A stretch of 64,000 nt of DNA from Xanthomonas sp. 10-10 (GCF_040182365.1 NZ_CP144460.1:2542001-2606000); one strand, 5' to 3'. Positions 1 to 8,752 are shown, counted from the stretch's first letter. Notes: generated from the letters alone by a model not told the origin. Numbers and translations are program-made.

Positions 1-2
1 GC

Positions 3-1085
3 GCGCAGGCTGCTGCGTTGTATGCGTGGGTGGCGCGCAATATCCGCTACGTGGCGGTGTACCTGGGCAACGGCGGTCTGGAGCCCAACAGTGCCGACAG
101 CATCCTGGCCAACCACTACGGCGACTGCAAGGACCACACCGTGATCCTGGAAGCCTTGCTGGCGGCCAAGGGCATCGCCAGCACACCGGTGCTGATCGGC
201 GCGGAAGGCGGTCCGACGCTGCCGGCAATCCCGGTGCTGGGGCGCTTCAATCACGCCATCACCTATATCCCGGCCTTCGATCTCTACGTCGATTCGACCA
301 ACCCGTACGCGCGCTTCGGCCAGCTGCCGGCCAGCGATCTCGGCGCGCCTGTCGTGCATACACGCGACGGTAAGGTCACCCAGACCCCGCCCAACGATCG
401 CAAGGTCAACCGATACGTTGCCCGTACCGAATACCGCTTCACGCCGCAGGGCGGCTTGCAGGGCATGACGACGCTGGACAGCGGCCAGACCGGCGAAGTG
501 GGGTTGCGCGCGATGTTCGTGCAACTCAATGCGCAGAACCGCAACCGCATCGAGGAATCGATCATTGCCCAGTCCGGCTTCGTTGGCACCGGGGATCTGC
601 TGATTCAGGGCGATCCGCTGGATCTGGAGGCGCCGTTCAACTATCGCTACAGCTTCCTGGCCAACGATGCGGTGGATTTTTCGGTGGTCGGCGGTATGAC
701 CTTGCCGGACATGCCGGGCGCCGAGTCGACGCGCGGGATCTACACCACCACCTCGGCCGAAGACAACCTGACCCCGTTCTACTGCAACGACAGCGTGCGC
801 GAGGAAACCTACGTGGTGACCTTCCCCGACACGGTGCCGATCATCGCCATCCCGCGCAGCAGCACCTTTCGCAATGCCGCCGGCGAGTACGCGGTGGACT
901 GGTCGCGCCAGGGACAGACGGTCACTGCGGTCCATCGTCTGCAACGTGCGGCGGTGCACGGGCCGCAGGCCTTGTGCCAGCCACAGGATTACCGTGCGTT
1001 TCGCGAGTTGTATCAGCAGGTGCGACGCGGCTTCCGCGGGCAGATCGTCTACGGCGATCTGTCCAAGGTGCAGACCGCGCACTGA
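3..1085 (+). CDS. Transglutaminase-like domain protein, 3' part (5' end outside window)
   Basis: This is the C-terminal part of a larger protein; the frame is already open at base 3 and no start is visible. The visible portion begins inside a transglutaminase-like fold: a Cys in GDCKDH, a His in FNHA and an Asp in VDST have the order of the Cys-His-Asp triad. In bacteria this domain often follows a DUF3857 domain in periplasmic or membrane-linked proteins, so that architecture is likely but unseen here. About 230 residues follow without a recognised motif, and they end in a short polar tail. It lies upstream of lolA on the same strand with a gap of about 100 bases. The fold is fairly secure; the substrate is unknown. 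Confidence 0.75.
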   Translation, partial: AQAAALYAWVARNIRYVAVYLGNGGLEPNSADSILANHYGDCKDHTVILEALLAAKGIASTPVLIGAEGGPTLPAIPVLGRFNHAITYIPAFDLYVDSTNPYARFGQLPASDLGAPVVHTRDGKVTQTPPNDRKVNRYVARTEYRFTPQGGLQGMTTLDSGQTGEVGLRAMFVQLNAQNRNRIEESIIAQSGFVGTGDLLIQGDPLDLEAPFNYRYSFLANDAVDFSVVGGMTLPDMPGAESTRGIYTTTSAEDNLTPFYCNDSVREETYVVTFPDTVPIIAIPRSSTFRNAAGEYAVDWSRQGQTVTAVHRLQRAAVHGPQALCQPQDYRAFRELYQQVRRGFRGQIVYGDLSKVQTAH

Positions 1086-1184
1086 GCCAGGCAGCTGCCG
1101 CTGCATGAACGCGGCCGTCCGATAGCGCTCGCCCATTCATCTATGAAGCTTCAGAATTGGCGTACTCCTTCCTGGAAAACCGCG

Positions 1185-1814
1185 ATGCATCGTCAGCTCC
1201 GCTATGCCGTCCTCGCCACCGCCCTGTTCGCCGGCACCGCGTTTGCCGGTGCGCGCCAGGAACTGGACACGTTCACCCGTGGCCTGAAGGGCCTGGATGG
1301 GCAGTTCAACCAGCAGGTCACCGATGCCAACGGACGGGTCAAGGAGCGTTCGAGCGGGCGGGTGGCACTGTCGCAGCCGCGCCAGTTCCGCTGGGAATAC
1401 GCCAAGCCTTACAAGCAACTGATCGTGGCCGATGGCAAGAAAGTGTGGGTCTTCGATCCCGACCTGGAGCAGGTCACGGTGCGTGCACAGGGCAACGAAG
1501 AGCAGAACAGCCCGCTGGTGGCATTGATCGACCCCGCGCGGCTGGACAAGCAATACGATGTCAGCGAAGAAGCGGCCCCGCGTGATGGCCTGCAGTGGCT
1601 GTCGCTGACGCCGAAGGTCGACACCGAGGCCAGCTTCCAGATGGCGTCGCTGGGCTTCGGCAAGGATGGCCTGGCCAAAATGGAAGTGGTCGATGCGGTA
1701 GGTCAACGCACTGCGATCAGTTTCAGTGGCTGGAAGCGCAACCCCGCGTTTGCGGCCGACACTTTCCGTTACACCCCGGCCAAGGGTGTGGATGTGGTGG
1801 GCGACGCGCAGTAA
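1185..1814 (+). CDS. lolA: Outer-membrane lipoprotein carrier protein LolA
   Basis: LolA is the periplasmic chaperone that takes lipoproteins from the LolCDE complex and passes them to LolB at the outer membrane. The product is 209 residues, the usual size, with a Sec signal peptide (basic start, hydrophobic core, cleavage near AFA-GA at about residue 19). The mature part has the family pattern of alternating beta strands, including FRWEY and a conserved region around VWVFDPDLEQVTV. An ATG 42 bases earlier is in frame, but it would put a polar extension before the signal peptide, so I chose the later start. rarA follows after a 240-base gap, the common gammaproteobacterial order lolA-rarA. 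Confidence 0.93.
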   Translation: MHRQLRYAVLATALFAGTAFAGARQELDTFTRGLKGLDGQFNQQVTDANGRVKERSSGRVALSQPRQFRWEYAKPYKQLIVADGKKVWVFDPDLEQVTVRAQGNEEQNSPLVALIDPARLDKQYDVSEEAAPRDGLQWLSLTPKVDTEASFQMASLGFGKDGLAKMEVVDAVGQRTAISFSGWKRNPAFAADTFRYTPAKGVDVVGDAQ

Positions 1815-2045
1815 CCCTGTAGTTGCGGGGCACTGACTCCGCATTGTCAGGCTGCCGCTCCTAGCCCCTTGCGCTTTGCCCGCGGATGTCGCGCCTTCCT
1901 GCGCGAAGGCGTCTGCGCGGCGCCTGTCGTGCTCCGGATGCGGTCGCCAACGTGCATCAGTGCCGCGAACGCCTCTCCGACCGTGAGAGTCCTGTCGCGT
2001 CCGCGCAACACCACATCGCTGCAATGCGATAACGCCCCGCCGCGA

Positions 2046-2051
2046 TAGAAT
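2046..2051 (+). promoter_or_regulatory. Candidate -10 element (TAGAAT) directly before rarA
   Basis: TAGAAT lies only six bases before the GTG at 2057, so a transcript started from it would begin at or next to the start codon. No good -35 hexamer is visible 17 bases upstream and there is no ribosome binding site before the GTG. This is suggestive only. Confidence 0.3.
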
Positions 2052-2056
2052 GAGCT

Positions 2057-3430
2057 GTGGCACGAACCAGATCCACCATCGACAGCACCGCCGATCTGCT
2101 TAGCGTGGACGCGGACCATCTGCGCCCGCTCGCAGAGCGCATGCGTCCGCGGACGCTGGACGAAATGGTCGGCCAGAAGCGCCTGTTGACGCCCGACAGT
2201 GCGCTGCGTCGCGCGGTGGAATCCGGTCGCGTGCATTCGATGATCCTGTGGGGTCCGCCGGGATGCGGCAAGACCACGCTCGCGTTGCTGCTGGCGCACT
2301 ACGCGGATGCCGAATTCAAGGCGATTTCCGCAGTGTTGTCGGGGCTGCCCGATGTGCGCCAGGTGCTGGCCGAGGCCGCGCAGCGGTTCGCCAGCGGCCG
2401 TCGCACCGTGTTGTTCGTCGACGAGGTGCATCGCTTCAACAAGGCGCAGCAGGATGCGTTTTTGCCGCATATCGAACGCGGCACCATCCTGTTCGTCGGT
2501 GCGACCACGGAAAACCCGTCGTTCGAATTGAACTCGGCCTTGCTGTCGCGCTGCCGCGTGCACGTGTTGGAATCGGTGTCGCCGCAGGACATCGTCGAAG
2601 CGCTGCAGCGGGCCTTGCACGACCCCGAGCGCGGGTTGGGGCAGGAGACGATCCAGGTCAGCGGCGCGTCGTTGCTGGAAATCGCCAGTGCGGCCGACGG
2701 TGATGTACGGCGCGCGTTGACCCTGCTGGAGATCGCCGCCGAACTGGCGGGCGGCGAGGGCGGGGAAATCACGCCGCAGACGCTGCTGCAGGTGCTGGCC
2801 GACCGCACCCGCCGTTTCGACAAGAACGGCGAGCAGTTCTACGATCAGATCTCGGCGCTGCATAAATCGGTACGCAGCTCCAATCCGGATGCGGCGCTGT
2901 ACTGGCTCACCCGCATGCTCGACGGCGGTTGCGACCCGGCGTATCTGGCGCGGCGTCTGACCCGCATGGCGATCGAGGACATCGGTCTGGCCGACCCGCG
3001 CGCGCAGAGCATGGCGCTGGAGGCCTGGGATATTTACGAGCGCCTCGGTAGCCCGGAAGGCGAGCTGGCGTTCGCACAACTGGTGCTGTACCTGGCCAGC
3101 ACCGCAAAATCCAATGCCGGCTACGCGGCCTTCAATCAGGCCAAGGCCGAGGTGCGCGCGACCGGCACGCAAGAGGTGCCGCTGCATCTGCGCAATGCAC
3201 CGACCAAGCTGATGAAGACGCTCGGCTATGGGCAGGACTATCAATACGACCACGATGCCGAAGGCGGCATCGCGCTGGACCAGACCGGGTTTCCGGATGC
3301 GATGGGCGAGCGGGTGTACTACAACCCGGTGCCGCGCGGGCTGGAGATCAAGCTGAAAGAAAAGCTGGATCGGCTGCGCGAGGCACGTGCGCAGGCGCGG
3401 GCTGACAAGGCCGGCAAGCCCACGGCATAA
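2057..3430 (+). CDS. rarA: Replication-associated recombination protein A (RarA/MgsA AAA ATPase)
   Basis: RarA is a clamp-loader-like AAA+ ATPase that acts at stalled replication forks and binds ends of duplex DNA and SSB. The 457-residue product has a Walker A motif GPPGCGKTT near residue 66, Walker B VLFVDEVHRF near 117, a sensor-1 region (GATTENPSF) and the C-terminal tetramerisation domain with LTRMAIEDIGLADP. Length matches the family. The start is a GTG. Upstream bases show no Shine-Dalgarno but do show TAGAAT, which suggests a leaderless message. The fluoride riboswitch of crcB begins about 10 bases after the stop, so crcB is likely transcribed at least partly from rarA readthrough or from a promoter inside it. 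Confidence 0.95.
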   Translation: MARTRSTIDSTADLLSVDADHLRPLAERMRPRTLDEMVGQKRLLTPDSALRRAVESGRVHSMILWGPPGCGKTTLALLLAHYADAEFKAISAVLSGLPDVRQVLAEAAQRFASGRRTVLFVDEVHRFNKAQQDAFLPHIERGTILFVGATTENPSFELNSALLSRCRVHVLESVSPQDIVEALQRALHDPERGLGQETIQVSGASLLEIASAADGDVRRALTLLEIAAELAGGEGGEITPQTLLQVLADRTRRFDKNGEQFYDQISALHKSVRSSNPDAALYWLTRMLDGGCDPAYLARRLTRMAIEDIGLADPRAQSMALEAWDIYERLGSPEGELAFAQLVLYLASTAKSNAGYAAFNQAKAEVRATGTQEVPLHLRNAPTKLMKTLGYGQDYQYDHDAEGGIALDQTGFPDAMGERVYYNPVPRGLEIKLKEKLDRLREARAQARADKAGKPTA

Positions 3431-3438
3431 TCGCCCGC

Positions 3439-3500
3439 ACAGGAGATGGCATTCCTCCTTGAACCGCGCGCACTCTGCGCGCTGATGATGCCTGCCACCC
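3439..3500 (+). promoter_or_regulatory. Fluoride riboswitch (crcB motif)
   Basis: The segment shows the crcB RNA pattern: GGAGATGGCATTCCTCC (P1 with its loop), then GAACCGC, a GC-rich hairpin (CGCGC, ACTCT, GCGCG) and CTGATGATGCCTG. The loop bases GGCAT (3448-3452) can pair with ATGCC (3488-3492), the pseudoknot known for this aptamer. Downstream, CCTGCC (3491-3496) can pair instead with GGCAGG (3511-3516) around an inner CCCC/GGGG stem. That fold competes with the pseudoknot and gives a plausible expression platform. It lies between rarA and crcB, exactly where the class is expected. Confidence 0.9.
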
Positions 3501-3589
3501 CCGCCGGGGCGGCAGGCCTGTGCCCCGGCATCGCTTCTTGACTCAGGATGGATGACGCCGATGTGGCACGCTATTTCTCCGAAGACTCT

Positions 3590-3603
3590 CCCCGATAGCG
3601 GGG
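3590..3603 (+). promoter_or_regulatory. Small hairpin covering the likely crcB ribosome binding site
   Basis: CCCCG-ATAG-CGGGG forms a five-base-pair stem whose 3' arm is the G-rich stretch 8 to 12 bases before the crcB ATG. It also contains the stop codon of a 16-codon upstream reading frame (3548-3598). It could hide the ribosome binding site and be part of the fluoride response, which is inference. Confidence 0.4.
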
Positions 3604-3610
3604 TGCACGC

Positions 3611-4012
3611 ATGAATGCACCGGTGTGGTGGCAACAGCTGTTGCTGGCGATGACTGGCGGTGCACTGGGTTCCGGTTTGCGTTTTGCCATTGGCGCGTCG
3701 TTGTTGCAGCGCTTCGGTACCGGTTTTCCGTGGGGAACGCTGGCGGTGAATCTGCTCGGCTCGTTCGTCGCCGGCGTACTGCTGGTCTGGCTGGATGCGC
3801 GCGGACCATCGAGCTGGCCGCTGCGGGCCCTGTTGATCGTCGGCGTGATCGGCGGGCTGACCACGTTTTCATCGCTGATGATGGAGTGCCTGGTGTTTGC
3901 GCGCACCGATCGGTCCACGATGATCGGCGTGTATCTGGCAATGACGCTGGTGGCCGGGCTGGTGCTGGTGTTTGCGGGTGCGCGGACAGGCCAGTGGCTG
4001 GTGACGCGCTAG
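3611..4012 (+). CDS. crcB: Fluoride channel CrcB/Fluc
   Basis: CrcB (Fluc) is a small inner-membrane channel that exports fluoride and works as a dual-topology dimer. The product is 133 residues with four hydrophobic segments and the family signatures [14 protein letters not shown] (pore Asn) and GLTTFSSLM (central sodium site and Phe-box region). The fluoride riboswitch upstream is independent support for the role. The ATG at 3611 follows a G-rich stretch at 3599-3602. The next 330 bases hold no convincing gene. Confidence 0.95.
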   Translation: MNAPVWWQQLLLAMTGGALGSGLRFAIGASLLQRFGTGFPWGTLAVNLLGSFVAGVLLVWLDARGPSSWPLRALLIVGVIGGLTTFSSLMMECLVFARTDRSTMIGVYLAMTLVAGLVLVFAGARTGQWLVTR

Positions 4013-4340
4013 GCATCGGCCTTGTTGTAGGCGCTGAAGTTTGCCGGCGAAGGCTTCCGGGTGGCGCATTGCATGCGGCGGTTATCTCGGGGTGTGCGGC
4101 ACTGCGGGCGCGGCGGTTCCCATGATGCAGCCGAGCGTTGCGGTCGCTAAAACAGAGCGCAACAAGGCGCGATCGGCGCACCCACCGGAGATGTCGACTG
4201 GTGCAAGTGATTCCGCTCGCAGCGCAGCTCCGGCCGATGACGGGTTGCGGCCATAAAGAAGGCGTGCTTGCGCACGCCTTCGGTCACTGCTGATCGCGTT
4301 CGCGAGATCGGCACCTTGGCCGATCTCGTCGAACCCGTGC
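4013..4340. other. Intergenic stretch without a supported gene
   Basis: Short overlapping frames occur on both strands, but none has a recognisable domain or convincing ribosome binding site. The only clear element is the terminator at 4258-4281 belonging to the fad operon on the minus strand. Confidence 0.6.
4258..4281 (-). terminator. Intrinsic terminator of the fad operon
   Basis: A perfect ten-base-pair stem (GAAGGCGTGC with its complement) closes on a TTGC loop. Read on the minus strand it ends in TTCTTT. It sits about 60 bases past the fadA stop, as expected for the end of the minus-strand operon. Confidence 0.8.
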
Positions 4341-5546
4341 TTACAACGCTTCGATGATGCCTGCCGCGCCCATGCCGGTGCCGATGCACATGGTGACCAT
4401 GCCGTACTTCTGCTGACGGCGACGCAGGCCGTGCACCAGGGTGGCGGCACGGATCGCGCCGGTCGCGCCCAGCGGATGGCCCAGTGCAATCGCGCCGCCC
4501 AGCGGATTGACCTTGGACGGGTCCAGTTCGCTGTCGCGGATCACCGCCAAGGCCTGCGCGGCGAAGGCTTCGTTGAGCTCGATCCAGTCGAGTTGGTCCT
4601 TGGTCAGGCCGGCCTGCTTGAGCGCCTTGGGAATTGCGGCGATCGGGCCGATACCCATCACTTCCGGGCGCACGCCGGCGACCGAGAAGCTGACAAAACG
4701 CGCCAGCGGGGTCAAGCCGTAATCCTTGATCGCCTGCTCGGAGGCCAGCAGTACCGCTCCGGCGCCATCGCTCATCTGCGAGGAATTGCCTGCGGTGACG
4801 CTGCCGCCGAACTGCCCGTTACGGAACACCGGGCGCAGCTTGGCCAGGCCTTCCAGGGAACTGTCCGGACGCGGGCCTTCATCGGTGTCGACCAGCCGCT
4901 TGCGCAGTGCAATGACATTGCCGGCGAGGTCGGGCTGGTGCGAATGGATCTCGTACGGGGTGATCTCGTCGCGGAACTCGCCCGCCGCGATCGCCGCGAT
5001 GGCCTTCTGGTGCGAGGCCAGCGCAAACGCATCCTGATCCTCGCGCGAGACCTTCCACTCCTCGGCCACTTTCTCGGCGGTGATGCCCATGCCATAGGCA
5101 ATGGCCACATGGTCGTCGGCGAATACGCTCGGCGACATGGCGACCTTGTTGCCCATCATCGGCACCATCGACATCGACTCGGTACCGCCGGCCAGCATGA
5201 GGTCGGCATTGCCCAGGCGGATCTGGTCGGCGGCCATCGCCACGGCCTGGATGCCGGACGAACAGAAGCGATTGATGGTCTGGCCGGCGACGGTGTTGGG
5301 CAGGCCGGCGAGCAGCACGCCGATGCGCGCCACGTTCATGCCTTGCTCGCCCTCCGGCATCGCGCAGCCGATGATGGCGTCGTCGATGCGCGACAGATCG
5401 ATGCCCGGCGCCTGCGCGACCACCGCGCGCAGCACGTGCGCCAGCATGTCGTCGGGACGGGTGTTGCGGAACACGCCCTTCGGCGCCTTGCCGACCGGGG
5501 TACGGGTGGCGGCAACGATGTAGGCTTCTTGAATCTGCTTGCTCAT
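4341..5546 (-). CDS. fadA: Acetyl-CoA C-acyltransferase (3-ketoacyl-CoA thiolase)
   Basis: This thiolase carries out the last step of fatty-acid beta-oxidation, splitting 3-ketoacyl-CoA with CoA to acetyl-CoA and a shortened acyl-CoA. The 401-residue product has the nucleophilic Cys95 in NRFCSSG, the GHPLGATG motif with the catalytic His, and the second catalytic Cys in CIGTGMG near the C-terminus. The start has a good ribosome binding site (GGAGATAG) on the minus strand. It follows the multienzyme gene at 5703-8075 in the same direction with a 156-base gap holding an inverted repeat, and the two together form the beta-oxidation complex. A biosynthetic acetoacetyl-CoA thiolase is less likely given the partner. 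Confidence 0.93.
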   Translation of the reverse strand: MSKQIQEAYIVAATRTPVGKAPKGVFRNTRPDDMLAHVLRAVVAQAPGIDLSRIDDAIIGCAMPEGEQGMNVARIGVLLAGLPNTVAGQTINRFCSSGIQAVAMAADQIRLGNADLMLAGGTESMSMVPMMGNKVAMSPSVFADDHVAIAYGMGITAEKVAEEWKVSREDQDAFALASHQKAIAAIAAGEFRDEITPYEIHSHQPDLAGNVIALRKRLVDTDEGPRPDSSLEGLAKLRPVFRNGQFGGSVTAGNSSQMSDGAGAVLLASEQAIKDYGLTPLARFVSFSVAGVRPEVMGIGPIAAIPKALKQAGLTKDQLDWIELNEAFAAQALAVIRDSELDPSKVNPLGGAIALGHPLGATGAIRAATLVHGLRRRQQKYGMVTMCIGTGMGAAGIIEAL

Positions 5547-5564
5547 GGCTATCTCCGATAGCCG

Positions 5565-5706
5565 GGAATCGAGAATGGGGAATCGGGAATCGCAAGTGCG
5601 GATTCGCCTGAGTTCACCATCTTCATCACCCGGCAGAATTAATGGGGAGAAGCGGGGAGTCGGTTGGGCTTTTACCTATTCCCGATTCCCCACTCCCGAT
5701 TCTCAG
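5565..5706. repeat. Inverted GGGAATC-type intergenic repeat
   Basis: Between fadB and fadA the plus strand carries CGGGAATCGAGAATGGGG and GGGAATCGGGAATCG (5570-5592), and about 85 bases later ATTCCCGATTCCCC and CTCCCGATTCTCAG (5679-5706), the same sequence family in opposite orientation. Repeats of this kind are scattered through Xanthomonas genomes. The right arm touches the end of the fadB reading frame. Confidence 0.7.
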
Positions 5707-8075
5707 TTCCGCAACGGCTTACCCGTCTTGAGCATGTGCCCAATCCGCGCCTGGGTCTTTTCCTGCTGGGCCAGTTCGACAAAGTGCTTGCGCTCCAGCT
5801 TGAGCAGCCATTCTTCGTCCACCAGCGCGCCGCGATCGACCTCGCCGCCGCACATCACCGTGGCGATGCGGGTGGCGATTTCGTAGTCGTATTCGCTGAT
5901 GAAACGGCCTTCCAGCATGTTGACCAGCAGCATCTTGAAGGTGGCGATGCCGACGTCGCCGGCGACCTGGATGCGGCGTGCCGGCAACGGCGCGCGGTAG
6001 CCGCCTTCGGCCAGTGCGCGCGCTTCGGCCTTGGCGATGTGCAGTGCCTCGTAGCTGTTGAAGACGATCTTGTCGGTGGTGCGCAGCAGGCCCAGCTCCT
6101 GGGCGTTGACCGCCGAGTTGGAGACCTTGGCCATCGCGACGGTTTCGAAGGTCTTCTTCAGCTCGGCGAACACATCGCCGCCCGGACCTGCCGCCACCGA
6201 GGCACGCGCCGCGATCTCCTTCAGGCCACCACCGGCCGGCAGCAGGCCGACGCCGGCTTCGACCAGGCCGATATAGCTTTCCAGCGAGGCCACGGTCTTG
6301 GCGCTATGCATCTGGAACTCGCAACCGCCACCCAGCGCCAGCCCGCGCACGGCCGAAATCACCGGCACCTGCGCATACTTGATGCGCTGGCTGGTGGCCT
6401 GGAAGTTGGCGACCAGCGCTTCGAACGCATCGACCTTGCCGGCCTGCAGCAGACCCAGCGCACCGGCCAGATCGGCACCGGCGGAGAAGGGCTCCTTCTG
6501 CTGCCAGATCACCAGGCCGGCGAAGTCCTTCTCCGCACGACCCACCACTTCCTGCAGACCATTGAGAACATGGTCGGACACGGTGTTCATCTTGGTCTTG
6601 AAGCTGACCACGGCGATGTCGTCGCCGTCATGCCACATGCGCACGCCGTCGTTTTCGAACACCGTCTCGCCCGGCGAGAACTGCTCGCCCAGCAGCGGAT
6701 CGGGGAAGCGCTGGCGCTTGTACACCGGCAGCGCCGAACGCGGCAGCTTGGCGTCGCGCGCAGGGCTGTAGGAGCCTTCGGCACCATGCACGCCGTCGCG
6801 ACCGTCGAAGACCCAGTTCGGCAACGGTGCGCTGCTCATGCTCTTGCCGTTGGAGATGTCTTCGGCAATCCACTGCGCCACCTGCTTCCAGCCGGCGGCC
6901 TGCCAGGTCTCGAACGGGCCGAGCGACCAGCCGTAGCCCCAGCGGATCGCCAGGTCCACATCGCGCGCGGTCTCGGCGATATCGGCCAGGTGATAAGCGC
7001 TGTAGTGGAACAGGTCGCGGAACGTGGCCCACAGGAACTGCGCCTGCGGGTGCTGGCTTTCGCGCAGCTTGGCGAACTTTTCGGCCGGGTTCTTGATCTT
7101 GAGGATCTCCACCACCTCGGGTGCGGCAGTGCGATCGGCGGCGCGGTAATCCTGCTTTTCCAGGTCCAGCACCACGATGTCCTTGCCCACCTTGCGGAAG
7201 ATGCCGGCGCCGACCTTCTGGCCCAGCGCCCCCTTGGCGATCAGCGCGTCCAGCCACTTCGGCGACTTGAAATACTGGTGCCAAGGATCGTCGGGCAGGG
7301 TGTCGCCCATGGTCTTGATCACGTGCGCCATGGTGTCCAGGCCGACCACGTCGGAGGTGCGGTAGGTCGCCGACTTCGGGCGGCCGACCAGCGGGCCGGT
7401 CAGGCCATCCACTTCATCAAAACCCAGGCCGAATTGCTGGGTGTGATGGATGGTGGACAGGATCGAGAACACGCCGATGCGGTTGCCGATGAAGTTCGGG
7501 GTGTCCTTCGCATACACCACGCCCTTGCCCAGCGTGGTGACCAGGAAACTCTCCAGTCCTTCGAGCACGGCCTTGTCGGTGCCCTTGGCCGGGATCAGCT
7601 CGGCCAGGTGCATGTAGCGCGGCGGGTTGAAGAAATGCACGCCGCAGAAGCGATGGCGCAACTGCTCCGGCAGCACGTCGGAGAGCTTGTTGATGCCCAG
7701 GCCCGAGGTGTTGGACGCCAGCACCGCATGCTCGGACACGAACGGGGCGATCTTCTTGTACAGGTCCTGCTTCCAGTCCATGCGCTCGGCGATCGCCTCG
7801 ATGATCAGGTCGCAGTCGCGCAGCTGTTCCAGGCCGCTCTCGTAGTTGGCCGGGGTGATCGCCTCGGCCAGCGCCTTGCTGGCGAGCGGGGCGGGGCTGA
7901 GTTTGCCGAGATTGGCGATGGCCTTGAGCACGATGCCGTCGGCGGGACCTTCCTTGGCAGGTAGGTCGAACAGCACGGTGTCGACGCCGGCATTGGTGAG
8001 GTGCGCGGCGATCTGCGCGCCCATGACGCCGGCACCGAGCACGGCGGCGCGACGAACTAGCAACGGATTGGACAT
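5703..8075 (-). CDS. fadB: 3-hydroxyacyl-CoA dehydrogenase / enoyl-CoA hydratase multienzyme
   Basis: This bifunctional enzyme hydrates trans-2-enoyl-CoA and oxidises 3-hydroxyacyl-CoA, the two middle steps of beta-oxidation. The 790-residue protein has the dehydrogenase first: the NAD-binding loop GAGVMGAQ lies near residue 15 and HFFNPPRYMHL follows around residue 145. The hydratase comes second, with GADLAGAL, GLALGGGCEF and a second Glu region GLVEAGVGLLPAGGG at roughly 520-640. That order is opposite to E. coli FadB and matches the FadN-like type, so fadB is used here in the functional sense. An in-frame extension upstream exists, but ATG 8075 has an AAGAGG ribosome binding site and begins just before the Rossmann fold. 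It lies between a PsrA-like regulator and fadA. Confidence 0.92.
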   Translation of the reverse strand: MSNPLLVRRAAVLGAGVMGAQIAAHLTNAGVDTVLFDLPAKEGPADGIVLKAIANLGKLSPAPLASKALAEAITPANYESGLEQLRDCDLIIEAIAERMDWKQDLYKKIAPFVSEHAVLASNTSGLGINKLSDVLPEQLRHRFCGVHFFNPPRYMHLAELIPAKGTDKAVLEGLESFLVTTLGKGVVYAKDTPNFIGNRIGVFSILSTIHHTQQFGLGFDEVDGLTGPLVGRPKSATYRTSDVVGLDTMAHVIKTMGDTLPDDPWHQYFKSPKWLDALIAKGALGQKVGAGIFRKVGKDIVVLDLEKQDYRAADRTAAPEVVEILKIKNPAEKFAKLRESQHPQAQFLWATFRDLFHYSAYHLADIAETARDVDLAIRWGYGWSLGPFETWQAAGWKQVAQWIAEDISNGKSMSSAPLPNWVFDGRDGVHGAEGSYSPARDAKLPRSALPVYKRQRFPDPLLGEQFSPGETVFENDGVRMWHDGDDIAVVSFKTKMNTVSDHVLNGLQEVVGRAEKDFAGLVIWQQKEPFSAGADLAGALGLLQAGKVDAFEALVANFQATSQRIKYAQVPVISAVRGLALGGGCEFQMHSAKTVASLESYIGLVEAGVGLLPAGGGLKEIAARASVAAGPGGDVFAELKKTFETVAMAKVSNSAVNAQELGLLRTTDKIVFNSYEALHIAKAEARALAEGGYRAPLPARRIQVAGDVGIATFKMLLVNMLEGRFISEYDYEIATRIATVMCGGEVDRGALVDEEWLLKLERKHFVELAQQEKTQARIGHMLKTGKPLRN

Positions 8076-8100
8076 AGCAATTAGCCTCTTGGTGGAACGT

Positions 8101-8733
8101 TTACGGTGTGGAATGAGTGCGGAAACCGGGTTCCGCGAAACGAATGAGTTCGCGCGCGGCCCGCGCACGGTGGTCGGCCTCGCTGACCCCTGCCGGGCGC
8201 TTGATCAGCCCGAAATCGGCCATCGCGTAGGTGAGCGCACCGGCCAGAAAGTCCAGCCGCCAGTACAGCTCTTCCTTGCTCAGGCCCGGCACGCAACCGG
8301 CAATGGCCTTGCCGAATTCGCGCAGGACATGGCCGTAATGGTCGGACAGGAACTTGCGCAGGTTGTCGTTCTTTTCCGCATAGGCCCGGGCGATCACACG
8401 CACGAAGGCGCCGCCGTTCTGGCGGTCCTGCGCCATCGCCAGGGCCGGCTCGACGAATGCGGCCAGCACCGCGGTGAGCTCGCCGGGCTGGGATTTTTTC
8501 GCCGCCTCCAGCTGTTGCAGTCGCGCGGCGGTCATTTCGTCCATGCGACGGCGGAACACCTCGTTGACCAGGTTTTCCTTGGAGCCGAAGTGGTAGTTGA
8601 CCGCGGCGATGTTGACGTCGGCCTGGGTGGTCAGCTGCCGCAGCGAAGTGCCGGCAAACCCATGCTGGGCGAACAGCTCCTCGGCCGCGCCGAGAATGCG
8701 GTCCTTGGTGGAGAAGTGGGCGGGCTTGGGCAT
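8101..8733 (-). CDS. TetR-family regulator, PsrA-like, of fatty-acid degradation
   Basis: A 210-residue TetR-family repressor. The N-terminal helix-turn-helix reads ILGAAEELFAQHGFAGTSLRQLT followed by NIAAVNYHFGSKENLV; the AAVNYHFGSK helix is very close to that of Pseudomonas PsrA, the acyl-CoA-responsive repressor of fad genes. The C-terminal ligand domain shows the long helices of the PsrA C-terminal family. It is the first gene of the operon, 25 bases ahead of fadB. A palindrome with the spacing known for PsrA (CAAAC-N4-GTTTG) lies 20 to 35 bases before its start, so autorepression and control of fadBA are likely. The effector, probably a long-chain acyl-CoA, is inferred. Confidence 0.85.
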   Translation of the reverse strand: MPKPAHFSTKDRILGAAEELFAQHGFAGTSLRQLTTQADVNIAAVNYHFGSKENLVNEVFRRRMDEMTAARLQQLEAAKKSQPGELTAVLAAFVEPALAMAQDRQNGGAFVRVIARAYAEKNDNLRKFLSDHYGHVLREFGKAIAGCVPGLSKEELYWRLDFLAGALTYAMADFGLIKRPAGVSEADHRARAARELIRFAEPGFRTHSTP

Positions 8734-8752
8734 GCGCTGGGGTCGAACTCAA

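Noticed and set aside
5664..7964. Plus-strand 766-codon frame opposite fadB
   Set aside because: Composition-driven antisense frame; the minus strand encodes an obvious beta-oxidation enzyme.
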